Under the pieces are notes generated by a model. That model ran no database searches and was not told where the DNA came from. It saw nothing but the letters and a program-made list of their open reading frames with translations. The translations under genes were made by a program, and so were the position numbers. A stretch of DNA of 64,000 nt from Rhodopseudomonas palustris (lineage in GTDB: Bacteria > Pseudomonadota > Alphaproteobacteria > Rhizobiales > Xanthobacteraceae): contig NZ_CP019966.1 of NCBI RefSeq assembly GCF_003031265.1, positions 5,205,927-5,269,926 of the forward strand, in the 5' to 3' direction. This document shows positions 51,039 through 59,773 of this stretch, piece by piece; the first letter of the stretch is position 1, and the number at the start of each line of letters is the position of its first letter.

Positions 51039-52181
51039 GTGATGACTGGACGCGTCGTGTTCGGCGCCATGGAGGAGGTTGTCTACGGTCAGCCCGCGGC
51101 GGACGCGCTCGCCGCTCAGCTCGACCGCATCGGGGCGCAGCGCGCGCTGCTGATGGTGTCGGGCACGCTGAACCGCACCACCGATGAAATCGCCAAGATC
51201 AAAGACGCGCTCGGCAGCCGCTGCGCCGGGGTGTTCGACGCAATGCCGGCGCATACGCCGCGCGCGGCAGTGATCGCGGCCACCGAACAGGCTCGCGCCA
51301 TCCAGGCCGACATCATCGTCACCGTCGGCGGCGGCTCGATCACCGACGGCGCCAAGGCGGTGCAGATCTGCCTCGCCAACGACATCTCGACTGCCGCCGA
51401 GATCGACCGCGTCCGTAACATCAACGCGCCGGTTGCCCCCAAAGTCCGGCAGATCAGCGTGCCGACCACAATCTCGGGCGGCGAATTCAGTGCCATTGCA
51501 GGCGTCACCAACGAGGCCACGAGGGTCAAGGAGAAGCTGGCGCATCCGCTGACGATGCCGCGCGCCGCGATCCTCGATCCGGCCATTACCCTGCACACGC
51601 CGGAATGGCTGTTTCTGTCGACCGGCATCCGCGCGGTCGACCACTGCGTCGAAGCGATCTGCTCGCGCGAGGCGCACCCTTACGGCGACGCCCAGGCGCT
51701 GCGCGGCCTTTCGATGCTCGCCGCGGGACTGCCGCGCGTCAAAGCCGATCCGACCGACCTCGACGCCCGGCTCGATTGTCAGATCGGCACCTGGCTGTCG
51801 ATGGGCGCGCTGTCGTCCGGCGTGCCGATGGGAGCCAGCCACGGCATCGGCTACGTGCTCGGCGCGGTGTTCGACGTGCCGCACGGCCACACCTCCTGCA
51901 TCATGCTGCCGGCGGTGATGCGCTGGAACAAGTCCGCCAACCGCGACCGCCAGGCGCTGGTCGCCGCCGCGATGGGCCATCCCGGCGAAGACGCCGGCGA
52001 CGTGCTCGACGCGCTGATCCGGGTGCTCGGCATGCCGCGCAGCTTGCGCGAAGTGAACGTCGGGCCCGAGCATTTCGAGCGGATCGCCTCCCAGGCAATG
52101 GGCACCCCATGGGTGCCGCGCAATCCGCGCCCAATCGATGGACCGGCGCAGGTCCGCGAGATCCTGGAGCTCGCGGCGTGA
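51039..52181 (+). CDS. Iron-containing alcohol dehydrogenase family protein
   Basis: A 380-residue group III dehydrogenase. The NAD-binding N-terminus holds VTVGGGSITDGAKAVQ. The iron site uses His in AVDHCVEAICSREAHP and two later His in MGASHGIGYVLGAVFDVPHGHT, typical of this family. VPTTISGGEFSAIAGVTNEA takes the place of the VPTT.AGSE signature of maleylacetate reductases, so the substrate probably differs from maleylacetate. The GTG at 51039 is at a better distance from GGGGAG than ATG at 51042. It is divergent from mtnP and followed by the acyl-CoA synthetase gene with a repeat in between. Confidence 0.87.
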   Translation: MMTGRVVFGAMEEVVYGQPAADALAAQLDRIGAQRALLMVSGTLNRTTDEIAKIKDALGSRCAGVFDAMPAHTPRAAVIAATEQARAIQADIIVTVGGGSITDGAKAVQICLANDISTAAEIDRVRNINAPVAPKVRQISVPTTISGGEFSAIAGVTNEATRVKEKLAHPLTMPRAAILDPAITLHTPEWLFLSTGIRAVDHCVEAICSREAHPYGDAQALRGLSMLAAGLPRVKADPTDLDARLDCQIGTWLSMGALSSGVPMGASHGIGYVLGAVFDVPHGHTSCIMLPAVMRWNKSANRDRQALVAAAMGHPGEDAGDVLDALIRVLGMPRSLREVNVGPEHFERIASQAMGTPWVPRNPRPIDGPAQVREILELAA

Positions 52182-52196
52182 GCCATCACCATCGCC

Positions 52197-52277
52197 GTCA
52201 TTGCGAGGAGCGAAGCGACGAAGCAATCCAGGGCCAGTGCACGGCCCTCTGGATTGCTTCGCTTCGCTCGCAATGAC
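52197..52277. repeat. Intergenic inverted repeat, family E, second copy
   Basis: Arm GTCATTGCGAGGAGCGAAGCG... (from 52197) pairs with ...GCTTCGCTCGCAATGAC (to 52277); the arms run to CAATCCAG and CTGGATTG with a GGCC.AGTGCA.GGCC centre. It is nearly a perfect hairpin of about 80 bases. It sits between the dehydrogenase and the synthetase genes on the same strand and may form a strong RNA hairpin in a joint transcript. Confidence 0.85.
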
Positions 52278-52309
52278 GGATGAATAGACACTGACGAACG
52301 AGGAGCACG

Positions 52310-53860
52310 ATGTATCCCGGCCAGTTCGCGAAGACCCGCCCCGACCATCCCGCCTTCATCATGGCTTCCACCGGAGAGACGGTGAGCTATGCCGAGCTCG
52401 AGGCTCGCAGCAACCGTTTGGCGCATCTGTTGCGCAATCACGGCCTGAAGCGGCTCGACCACTATTCGATCTTCATGGAGAACAACAACCGCTACATCGA
52501 GGCGTGCGCCGCCGGCGAGCGCAGCGGTTATTACTACACCTGCGTCAACTCCTACCTGACGCCGGCCGAGCTCGCCTACATCCTGACCAACAGCGAATCG
52601 CGCGCGCTGATCACCTCGAAAGCCAAGCTCGATGTCGCCCGCGATGCGCTGAAGGAATGCCCCAACGTCACGCTGTGCGTGGTGGTCGACGGTGACGGCG
52701 AGAGCGAGCGGATCGTCGGGCTCGCCGACGCGACCAAGAATCTGCCGGACACGCCGATCGCCGACGAAAGCCTCGGCACTGCGATGCTGTATTCGTCCGG
52801 CACGACAGGACGGCCGAAGGGCATCCTGCGCCCGCTGCCGGAGCAGCCGCCGTCCGAACCGCTGCCGCTGTTCCACTTCCTCAACATGCTGTGGAAGTAT
52901 CGCAACGGCATGATCTATCTGTCGCCCGCGCCGCTGTATCACTCGGCGCCGCAGGCTGCGGTCGGCCTCACCATCCGCGACGGCGGCACCGTGATCATCA
53001 TGGAGCATTTCGATCCGGAGCAGTATCTGGCGCTGATCGGGAAGCACAAGGTGACGCACAGCCAGCTCGTGCCGACGATGTTCTCGCGGATGCTGAAGCT
53101 GCCGGAGGAGGTGCGGAAAGCCTACGATCTGTCGACGCTGGAAGTGGCAATCCACGCAGCAGCGCCCTGCCCGCCGCAGGTCAAGGAACAGATGATCGAA
53201 TGGTGGGGACCGATCATCCACGAATATTACGGCGCCACCGAAGGTCTCGGCTTCACCGCCTGCAACAGCGCCGAATGGCTGGCGCATCGCGGCACGGTCG
53301 GCAAGGTGATGTTCGGCGATCTGCATATTCTCGACGACGGCATGAAGCCGTGCCCGAAAGGCACGCCCGGCCAGATCTGGTTCAAGACCGCGACGCCGTT
53401 CGAGTACTTCAACGACCCGAGGAAGACCCAGGAAGCCCGCTCGGAAGACGGCAGCATGAGCACCGTCGGCGACGTCGGCTATGTCGACGACGACGGCTAC
53501 CTGCACCTCACCGACCGTGCCACCTTCATGATCATCTCGGGCGGAGTGAACATCTATCCGCAGGAGTGCGAGAACCTCTTGATCACCCATCCGAAGGTCG
53601 CGGACGCCGCGGTGTTCGGCGTGCCGAACGAAGATCTCGGCGAGGAGGTCAAAGCGGTGGTGCAACCGATGCCGGGCGTCGCCGCCGGCGCCGACCTCGC
53701 CGCCGAACTGATTGCCTTTTGCGCACAATCGCTGTCGCGGCAGAAGGTGCCGCGCTCGATCGACTTCATGGACGAACTGCCCCGGCTCCCCACCGGCAAA
53801 CTCTACAAACGCCTGCTGCGCGACCGCTATTGGGGCAAGAAGGAAAGCCGGATCGTGTGA
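52310..53860 (+). CDS. AMP-forming acyl-CoA synthetase
   Basis: A 516-residue adenylate-forming enzyme that activates a carboxylic acid to its CoA thioester. Motifs are the P-loop MLYSSGTTGRPKGILRPLPE at about 160-180, IHEYYGATEG at about 300-310, the hinge/Asp region VGDVGYVDDDGYLHLTDRATFMIISGGVNIYPQE, and the C-terminal Lys in LPTGKLYKR. It resembles FadD-type and aryl-CoA synthetases. Nothing fixes the substrate. The iron-type dehydrogenase gene upstream may supply an aldehyde or acid, but they are separated by a repeat. A family D hairpin follows the stop. Confidence 0.92.
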   Translation: MYPGQFAKTRPDHPAFIMASTGETVSYAELEARSNRLAHLLRNHGLKRLDHYSIFMENNNRYIEACAAGERSGYYYTCVNSYLTPAELAYILTNSESRALITSKAKLDVARDALKECPNVTLCVVVDGDGESERIVGLADATKNLPDTPIADESLGTAMLYSSGTTGRPKGILRPLPEQPPSEPLPLFHFLNMLWKYRNGMIYLSPAPLYHSAPQAAVGLTIRDGGTVIIMEHFDPEQYLALIGKHKVTHSQLVPTMFSRMLKLPEEVRKAYDLSTLEVAIHAAAPCPPQVKEQMIEWWGPIIHEYYGATEGLGFTACNSAEWLAHRGTVGKVMFGDLHILDDGMKPCPKGTPGQIWFKTATPFEYFNDPRKTQEARSEDGSMSTVGDVGYVDDDGYLHLTDRATFMIISGGVNIYPQECENLLITHPKVADAAVFGVPNEDLGEEVKAVVQPMPGVAAGADLAAELIAFCAQSLSRQKVPRSIDFMDELPRLPTGKLYKRLLRDRYWGKKESRIV

Positions 53861-53886
53861 GGCGGAGCGACGCAGCACGGCGCACT

Positions 53887-53910
53887 CCCTCTCCCGCGCG
53901 CGGGAGAGGG
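53887..53910. repeat. Family D palindrome, perfect 24-base hairpin
   Basis: CCCTCTCCCGCG and CGCGGGAGAGGG join without a spacer as a perfect palindrome. It is the same sequence type as the two hairpins at 40499-40622 and lies between the acyl-CoA synthetase and recQ. Confidence 0.85.
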
Positions 53911-54006
53911 AGCGCGCTGTGCCCGGGGAGAGGCAACTGCCTCATGGGCAGAATCGGTGGGAATGGGCTATAGGGACCTCATGTCCCCGCTCCCCTGCCC
54001 GCGCGC

Positions 54007-55857
54007 ATGATCCGTTCCGCGCCCCGCGAAACCGACGACGACCTCGACGCACGGATGCTGTCGACGTTGCAGCATGTGTTCGGCCTGTCGTCGTTCCGCG
54101 GCCAGCAGGAAGCGATCGTGCGGCATGTCGCCGATGGCGGCGATGCGCTGGTGTTGATGCCGACCGGCGGCGGCAAGTCGCTGTGCTACCAGTTGCCGGC
54201 GCTGCTGCGCGACGGCTGCGGCGTGGTGGTGTCGCCGCTGATCGCGCTGATGCGCGACCAGGTGGCCGGGCTGCTGGAGAGCGGCGTACGCGCGGCCGCA
54301 CTGAATTCGACGCTGTCCTACGACGAGGCCAACGCGATCGAGCAGCAGCTCCTCAAGGGCGAACTCGATCTGCTGTATGTCGCACCCGAGCGATTGCTGA
54401 CACCGCGCTGTCTGGCGCTGCTGGCTAAAGCCAAGCTGTCGCTGTTTGCGATCGACGAGGCGCATTGCGTGTCGCAATGGGGCCACGACTTCCGCCCCGA
54501 ATATGTCGGCCTCTCGGCCATCGCCGAGAAGTTTCCGAACGTGCCGCGGATCGCGCTCACCGCGACGGCCGACGCGCTGACCCGGCGCGAGATCGCCGAG
54601 CGGCTGGCGCTGACAGATGCGCCCTGCTTCGTGTCGAGCTTCGACCGGCCGAATATCCGCTACACCATCGTCGACAAGCAGAACGCACCGGCCCAGCTCA
54701 AAGCCTTCATCGACGACCGCCACCGCGGCCATTCCGGCGTGGTGTATTGCCTGTCACGCGCCAAGGTCGAGGACATCGCCGAGACCCTGAGCAAATCCGG
54801 CCTCATTGCGCTGCCGTATCACGCCGGCCTGCCGCCGGACGTTCGCGCGCGCAATCAGGACCGCTTCCTCAATGAGGACGGCATCGTGATCGTCGCCACG
54901 ATCGCGTTCGGCATGGGGATCGACAAACCGGACGTACGGTTCGTCGCGCATCTCGATCTGCCCAAGAGCATCGAGGCCTATTACCAGGAGACCGGACGCG
55001 CCGGGCGCGACGGAAAGCCCTCAGACGCGTGGATGGCCTATGGCCTGTCCGACATCGTGCAGCAGCGCCGGATGATCGACGAGAGCAGCGGCTCGGACGC
55101 CTTCAAGCGGGTCTCGATGGGCAAGCTCGATGCGCTGGTCGGCTTGTGCGAATCCACCGGCTGCCGGCGCACGCGGCTGCTCGGCTATTTCGGCGAAACC
55201 TCGCCGCACCCGCAATGCGGCAACTGCGACAACTGCCTGAACCCGCCGAAGGTGATCGACGGCACGGTCGCCGCACAGAAACTGCTGTCCTGCGCCTATC
55301 GCACCGGGCAGCGGTTTGGCGCCCAACACCTGATCGACGTGCTGCTCGGCCGGCTGACCGAGCGCGTTTCTCAGTTCGGCCACGACAAGCTGTCGGTGTT
55401 CGGCATCGGCGGCGAGTTTGGCGAGAAACAATGGCGCGCGGTGATCCGCCAACTGGTGTCGCTGGGGCACCTGGCGCCGGACAGCGAGGCGTTCGGCGCG
55501 CTGAAGCTGACCGAGACCTCGCGTGCGGTGCTGAAGGGTGAGTCCGAGGTAGCGCTGCGCGAGCAGACCGGCCGCCCGCCGCGGTCGAAATCGCGCCGCG
55601 GCGATCTGGTCGGCGGCGCCCAGCGCGAGACCAGCGGCGATCCAGAGCTGTTTGCCGCGCTGAAGGCGTGGCGATCTGAAGTGGCCAAGGCTCGCGGCGT
55701 GCCGGCCTATGTGGTCCTGCACGATGCCACTATCGATGGGCTGGCCGCGGCAAAACCGCGAACGCTGGACGAGATGCGGGGCATTCCGGGCATTGGCGAC
55801 AAGAAGCTCGAGCATTACGGCGCCGCGCTACTGGCGGTGATCGGCGAACGCCGTTAG
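54007..55857 (+). CDS. recQ: ATP-dependent DNA helicase RecQ
   Basis: A 616-residue helicase of normal length. Domain I has MPTGGGKSLCYQLPAL (Walker A) and FAIDEAHCVSQWGHDFRPEY (DEAH and aromatic loop); domain II has GRAGRDGKPS and ATIAFGMGIDKPDVRFVAHLDLPKSIEAYYQE. The zinc module is CESTGCRRTRLLGYFGE plus CGNCDNC. A winged helix (about 405-510) and an HRDC domain (about 535-616, PAYVVLHDATIDGLAAAKP, MRGIPGIGDKKLEHYG) complete it. It unwinds DNA in recombination and repair. The start ATG at 54007 has no strong ribosome site, and a start at 54055 cannot be excluded. Confidence 0.95.
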   Translation: MIRSAPRETDDDLDARMLSTLQHVFGLSSFRGQQEAIVRHVADGGDALVLMPTGGGKSLCYQLPALLRDGCGVVVSPLIALMRDQVAGLLESGVRAAALNSTLSYDEANAIEQQLLKGELDLLYVAPERLLTPRCLALLAKAKLSLFAIDEAHCVSQWGHDFRPEYVGLSAIAEKFPNVPRIALTATADALTRREIAERLALTDAPCFVSSFDRPNIRYTIVDKQNAPAQLKAFIDDRHRGHSGVVYCLSRAKVEDIAETLSKSGLIALPYHAGLPPDVRARNQDRFLNEDGIVIVATIAFGMGIDKPDVRFVAHLDLPKSIEAYYQETGRAGRDGKPSDAWMAYGLSDIVQQRRMIDESSGSDAFKRVSMGKLDALVGLCESTGCRRTRLLGYFGETSPHPQCGNCDNCLNPPKVIDGTVAAQKLLSCAYRTGQRFGAQHLIDVLLGRLTERVSQFGHDKLSVFGIGGEFGEKQWRAVIRQLVSLGHLAPDSEAFGALKLTETSRAVLKGESEVALREQTGRPPRSKSRRGDLVGGAQRETSGDPELFAALKAWRSEVAKARGVPAYVVLHDATIDGLAAAKPRTLDEMRGIPGIGDKKLEHYGAALLAVIGERR

Positions 55858-55944
55858 CCGGCCGCCGGACCATCGCCAGCCTAAAGGAAGGAAGTGGTCC
55901 GGATCCTGCAAAGCTTCTCCTGACGGACTTCAGGAGGTGTCGCG

Positions 55945-56172
55945 ATGCCGCTCTACGGCTTCCATTGTAAGCAATGCGACAAAGACAGCGAATTGCTGGT
56001 CGGCTTCGACGACAACCCGCCGTGCCCGGCCTGCGGCAGCCGGCGGATGGAGCGGCTGGTGTCTCGCACCGCCCCGCCCGGCAAGAGCAAGAGCGTGATG
56101 AAAGCCGCTCGCGCTCAGGCGGCGCGCGAGGGGCATTTGTCGAATTTTAGTCGCAAGGAGCGCGGTCTCTAA
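55945..56172 (+). CDS. FmdB-family zinc-ribbon protein
   Basis: A 75-residue protein with the FmdB-type zinc ribbon: MPLYGFHCKQCDKDSELLVGF and CPACGSRRMERLVS give two CxxC pairs. The C-terminus is basic (APPGKSKSVMKAARAQAAREGHLSNFSRKERGL). Members were named for a role in formamidase operon regulation, but most have no proven function. AGGAGG lies 7 bases before the ATG. It follows recQ by 87 bases and converges with a DUF3551 gene. Confidence 0.92.
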   Translation: MPLYGFHCKQCDKDSELLVGFDDNPPCPACGSRRMERLVSRTAPPGKSKSVMKAARAQAAREGHLSNFSRKERGL

Positions 56173-56194
56173 GGACCGCGCCCACGCGAGCCGA

Positions 56195-56473
56195 TCAATA
56201 ACCGCCGACTGCGTTGGCGGGCGCGTAGCCGTAGCTGTCGTAGCCGCGATCCCACGCGCTGTAGCGCGGATTCATGACGCAGTTGCCGCCGGCGCCGCTC
56301 GCGGTGAAACGGCAAGACGAGTAGCTGGCGTAGTTGCAGTCGCCGGGGTAGCCCTGCTGCTTGCCCTGGATGCAGTACGGATATTCGACGCTCGCCGCCG
56401 CCGGCTGGGCGCCGATCAGTTGCGTCGCGCCAAGTGCGCCGAGCGCCATCACTGCCAATGCCAGACGTCTCAT
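56195..56473 (-). CDS. DUF3551-type exported small protein
   Basis: A 92-residue exported protein. The signal peptide covers about 1-27 (MRRLALAVMALGALGATQL, cut around AAA-SVEYPYC). The mature part has VEYPYCIQGKQQGYPGDCNYASYSSC and FTASGAGGNCVMNPRY, with four Cys and many Tyr/Gly typical of the DUF3551 family that is abundant in Bradyrhizobium and Rhodopseudomonas. The function is unknown; the Cys are probably disulfide bonded in the periplasm. It ends 22 bases from the convergent FmdB gene. Confidence 0.85.
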   Translation of the reverse strand: MRRLALAVMALGALGATQLIGAQPAAASVEYPYCIQGKQQGYPGDCNYASYSSCRFTASGAGGNCVMNPRYSAWDRGYDSYGYAPANAVGGY

Positions 56474-56750
56474 CTCGCTCTCCTTGTGTTGTCACCGATG
56501 CGAGACAGAACCGCAGCGTCCGAGTGCCGTTCCGGACCGGCTTTCACAAAAGCATCATCGAAGCTGCGACGCGTCGCCGCCGCACCGCGCGCTGAGCCTT
56601 GCGATCCGCGCATCCGGTGACGCCGGCCGGACCGATTGCGCGCCGTCGCGGCGGATGGCAAACCTCCCATCATGCGACCGCGTGCGAATTGCGCAGCGCG
56701 GAACGCCAACAACAACGCGCAGCACGCGCGGGACAAAAGGAGGACGAGAC

Positions 56751-58337
56751 ATGTCGCAGCTGATCGAAGCGCCGGGCGTGGTGACGCCATTCGACGGAAT
56801 GGACGTGCCGTGGCTGCTGAAGCTGCACGCCGAGGCGCGGCGCGAGCATCCTTTCGTGATCTGGGCGCCGTTCGACGGCCCGTCGCGGAGCTGGAGCTAC
56901 GGCGAATTCCATGAGCGCGTCGGCGCGCTCGCCGCCGGCCTCGCCAAGCGCGGCATCAAGCCAGGCGATTACCTGCTGATCCATCTCGACAATTGCGTCG
57001 AGTTTCTGCTCGCTTGGTTCGCCTGCACGGAGCTCGGTGCAATTGCGGTCACCACCAACACCCGTTCGGCCGCCGCAGAGATCGAGTACTTCGCCGACCA
57101 TTGCGGCGCGGTCGCCGCCATCACCCAGCCGGCCTATGCCGATCTGGTGGCCACGAACTGCAAGAAACTGAAATGGATGGCGGTGATCGGACACGATCCC
57201 GGCGCGGCAATCGCAGCGCAGCCGGTCGCAAAGGGCGACTCGTTCGACAGTCTGTTTGGCGACAGCGCCGACCGGCCGCGTCGCCCGACCGATCCGCTGG
57301 CGCCGTGCAGCGTGCAATACACCTCGGGCACCACGTCGCGCCCCAAGGCGGTGCTGTGGACCCACGCCAACGCGCTGTGGGGCGCCAAGATCAACGCCGC
57401 GCACCAGACGCTGCGCGCCGATGACGTGCATCTGTTGTATCTGCCGCTGTTCCACACCAATGCGCTGGCCTATTCGATGCTGTCGACGCTGTGGGTCGGC
57501 GGCACTGTCGTGGTGCAGCCGCGGTTCTCGGCGAGCCGCTTCTGGAAGGTCTCGCTGGAGCATGGCTGCACCTGGCTGTCGACGATCCCGTTCTGCATGA
57601 AGGCGCTGCTCGAGCACGAGGTCCCGAAGACGCATCGCTTCCGGCTGTGGGGCACCGCAGTGGCCGAACCGCCGCCGTTCGCCTCGTTCGGCATCAAGAT
57701 CATCGGCTGGTGGGGCATGACCGAGACCATCACCCACGGCATCATCGCCGAAGCCGATCAGCTCAACACGCCGATATCGATCGGCCGCGCTGCGCCCGAA
57801 TACGCGATCCGCATCGTCGGTGACGACGGCGCCCCGACACGCGTCGGCGACACCGGCAACCTGCTGATCAAAGGCGTGCCGGGTCTGTCGCTGTTCAAGG
57901 AGTATCTGCATAACGAGGCGGCGACGCGCGACAGTTTCGATGAGTTCGGTTACTTCATCACCGGCGACCGCGTGACGCGGCTCGAGCACGGCGCAATTCG
58001 GTTCGGCGACCGTGCCAAGGACATGCTGAAGGTCGGCGGCGAGAATGTCGCGGCATCCGAAATCGAGCAGGTGGTGATCACCGTGCCGGGCGTGCGCGAA
58101 GCCGCGGTGGTGGCCAAGAAACACCCGATGCTCGACGAGGTGCCGGTGGTGTTCGTAATCCCGCAGGGCGGCGTCGCCGCGGCGCCGCCGGATTTTGCCG
58201 ATCGCATCACCGCCGCCTGCGCGGCCGCGCTCGCCGACTTCAAACGGCCGCGTGAAGTGCGGCTGGTCGACGACATGCCGCGCTCGACGCTGGAGAAGGT
58301 GGCGAAAGCCGAACTCCGCAAGATGCTGGCGGAGTAA
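56751..58337 (+). CDS. AMP-dependent acyl-CoA synthetase, second copy type
   Basis: A 528-residue adenylate-forming enzyme. It has YTSGTTSRPKAVLWTHANA as the P-loop, IIGWWGMTETITHG at the ATP/substrate region, GYFITGDRVTRLEHGAIRFGDRAKDMLKVGGENVAASE at the hinge, and the C-terminal catalytic Lys in MPRSTLEKVAKAEL. The P-loop has SRPKA, where the other synthetase in this window has GRPKG, so the two are of different subgroups. AAGGAGG lies 7-9 bases before the ATG at 56751, and a longer frame from 56361 is rejected. The substrate is unknown, possibly a medium-chain, cyclic or aromatic acid. Confidence 0.92.
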   Translation: MSQLIEAPGVVTPFDGMDVPWLLKLHAEARREHPFVIWAPFDGPSRSWSYGEFHERVGALAAGLAKRGIKPGDYLLIHLDNCVEFLLAWFACTELGAIAVTTNTRSAAAEIEYFADHCGAVAAITQPAYADLVATNCKKLKWMAVIGHDPGAAIAAQPVAKGDSFDSLFGDSADRPRRPTDPLAPCSVQYTSGTTSRPKAVLWTHANALWGAKINAAHQTLRADDVHLLYLPLFHTNALAYSMLSTLWVGGTVVVQPRFSASRFWKVSLEHGCTWLSTIPFCMKALLEHEVPKTHRFRLWGTAVAEPPPFASFGIKIIGWWGMTETITHGIIAEADQLNTPISIGRAAPEYAIRIVGDDGAPTRVGDTGNLLIKGVPGLSLFKEYLHNEAATRDSFDEFGYFITGDRVTRLEHGAIRFGDRAKDMLKVGGENVAASEIEQVVITVPGVREAAVVAKKHPMLDEVPVVFVIPQGGVAAAPPDFADRITAACAAALADFKRPREVRLVDDMPRSTLEKVAKAELRKMLAE

Positions 58338-58348
58338 TCATCCCTCAC

Positions 58349-58442
58349 GTCATTCCGGGGCGCGCCGCGAGGCGCGAACCCGGAATCTCGAGGTTCAGGA
58401 CGAAGCAATTCCGGGTCCGCTTCGCGCGTCCCGGAAATGACA
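58349..58442. repeat. Intergenic inverted repeat, family B, third copy
   Basis: GTCATTCCGGGGCGCG (from 58349) and CGCGTCCCGGAAATGAC (to about 58441) form the outer arms; inner GAACCCGGAATCTCGAGGTTC gives a nested hairpin. It lies between the synthetase stop and the HD-GYP-like gene stop, in a convergent gap. Confidence 0.8.
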
Positions 58443-58450
58443 GGGCCCGA

Positions 58451-59554
58451 TCAGCCGCCCATCGCCACCGGGCGGAACGCCTGCAGCAGGCGCTGGTCGA
58501 TCTTGCCGCCCATGTTCTCCATCGTGATGAAGGCCTGCAGCGGCGACATCGGCTTGTGGTTCTTGCGCGGCGCGACCAGCGACGCGAAGATATCGACGAT
58601 CGTGGTGATGCGGACGATGTCGGCGATCTGATCGCCGTGCAGCCCGTCCGGATAGCCCGAGCCGTCGAGCAGTTCGTGATGGTGCAGCACGACGTCGAGC
58701 GTCTCGCGCGGGAAGCTGCCTTCGGCGACCAGCGCCTCGTAGCCGAGCCGCGGATGCTCGCGATATTTGCGCAGCGCCTCGCCCTTCAGATTGTCGAGAT
58801 TGTCGAGCGCCGAGACATCCACATACGCCTTGCCGACGTCGTACAGCAGCGCCGCACGGGTCAGCCGGCGCTGATCCTCTTCGCGCATGCCGAGGTATTG
58901 CGCGAACGCCACCGCGAAGCCGGTCGCGAACAGGCACAGCCGATAGCTCTCGTCGTGATGGCGGCCGACGGTGGCGAGCCATTCCCGGAGCGACGAGCGC
59001 TTGATCGCCTTGAGGATCGGACCTTCCGCCTGCATCACGTCCTGGAACGTCAGCGGCTTGCCGTGCAGCCGCTCGAAGATCTTCACCAGCACCTTGTGGG
59101 CGGCGGTGACGCCGTCGCTCAGCGCTTCGGCGCGGGCGGTCGCGGTGTCTTCGGAAGGATCGGGAAATGCCGAGCGGACCCGCTGCAACAGATCGCGCGG
59201 ATCGAACGGACGGGCGATGGTGTCGGTCGCGCCGAGCGCCCACGCCTGCATCGAGCCGTGATGCAACTCGTCGGCGAGCACGAACAGCCGCGGCATCGGC
59301 TGATAGGCGCCGCCGAGCAGCTTGCGCCGAACCAGTTGCACGCTGTCGGCCGAGCGCAGATTGATATCGACCACAATGCCCGACAGATCGCGCGCCGGCG
59401 CGTCAGGCAGGTGCGCCGTCGGCACGGTCTCGACCTCCGCCACGCTCGCCAGAATGCCCGCGATGTCGACGCTGCCGTCACGGCGATCGGACGCCAGCAA
59501 CAAACGCCGGCGCGGCGCAGGGTTGGAGGCGGGCTGTCGGGCTAATGCATTCAT
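58451..59554 (-). CDS. HD-GYP-like protein with a receiver-like N-terminus and an altered HD motif
   Basis: A 367-residue soluble protein. Residues of about 16-130 resemble a receiver or pseudo-receiver (IVVDINLRSADSVQLV, RPFDPRDLLQRVRSAF) but keep few acidic-pocket residues. A HD-GYP-like domain covers about 195-345. There the usual HDIGK is replaced by YDVGK (Tyr238 in place of His), while other ligands seem kept: EHPRLGY with His267, LHHHELLDGSGYP with its GYP motif, and the late Asp in TTIVDIFASL. HD-GYP enzymes cut cyclic di-GMP. Loss of one metal ligand suggests a weaker or inactive enzyme that could act as a binding protein. The start at 59554 or GTG 59563 is possible. Confidence 0.82.
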   Translation of the reverse strand: MNALARQPASNPAPRRRLLLASDRRDGSVDIAGILASVAEVETVPTAHLPDAPARDLSGIVVDINLRSADSVQLVRRKLLGGAYQPMPRLFVLADELHHGSMQAWALGATDTIARPFDPRDLLQRVRSAFPDPSEDTATARAEALSDGVTAAHKVLVKIFERLHGKPLTFQDVMQAEGPILKAIKRSSLREWLATVGRHHDESYRLCLFATGFAVAFAQYLGMREEDQRRLTRAALLYDVGKAYVDVSALDNLDNLKGEALRKYREHPRLGYEALVAEGSFPRETLDVVLHHHELLDGSGYPDGLHGDQIADIVRITTIVDIFASLVAPRKNHKPMSPLQAFITMENMGGKIDQRLLQAFRPVAMGG

Positions 59555-59773
59555 GAAGGTCACCGGGATTGCTACCGTTGGCAGGTAATGTCCTTACACT
59601 AACGAGAAACTGGTTCCCTGAGATTAATGGGCGTTGTTAACGAGCCGTGACCTTCACGTTTCACATTTGATACAATGTCAAAACCGTGATTATGCGAGGT
59701 CTCGCTCTGACCAGCTGCAGCGTTATGATTGCTGCGACAGAGTGCCGTGATGAATGGGGCGGAACGGGGACAG

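Noticed and set aside
49797..52277. CRISPR array
   Set aside because: The family E copies are long inverted repeats 2.3 kb apart, not short direct repeats with regular spacers. No cas gene is present in the window.
51851..53878. 675-codon minus-strand frame
   Set aside because: Antisense to the dehydrogenase and acyl-CoA synthetase, and it crosses the family E repeat.
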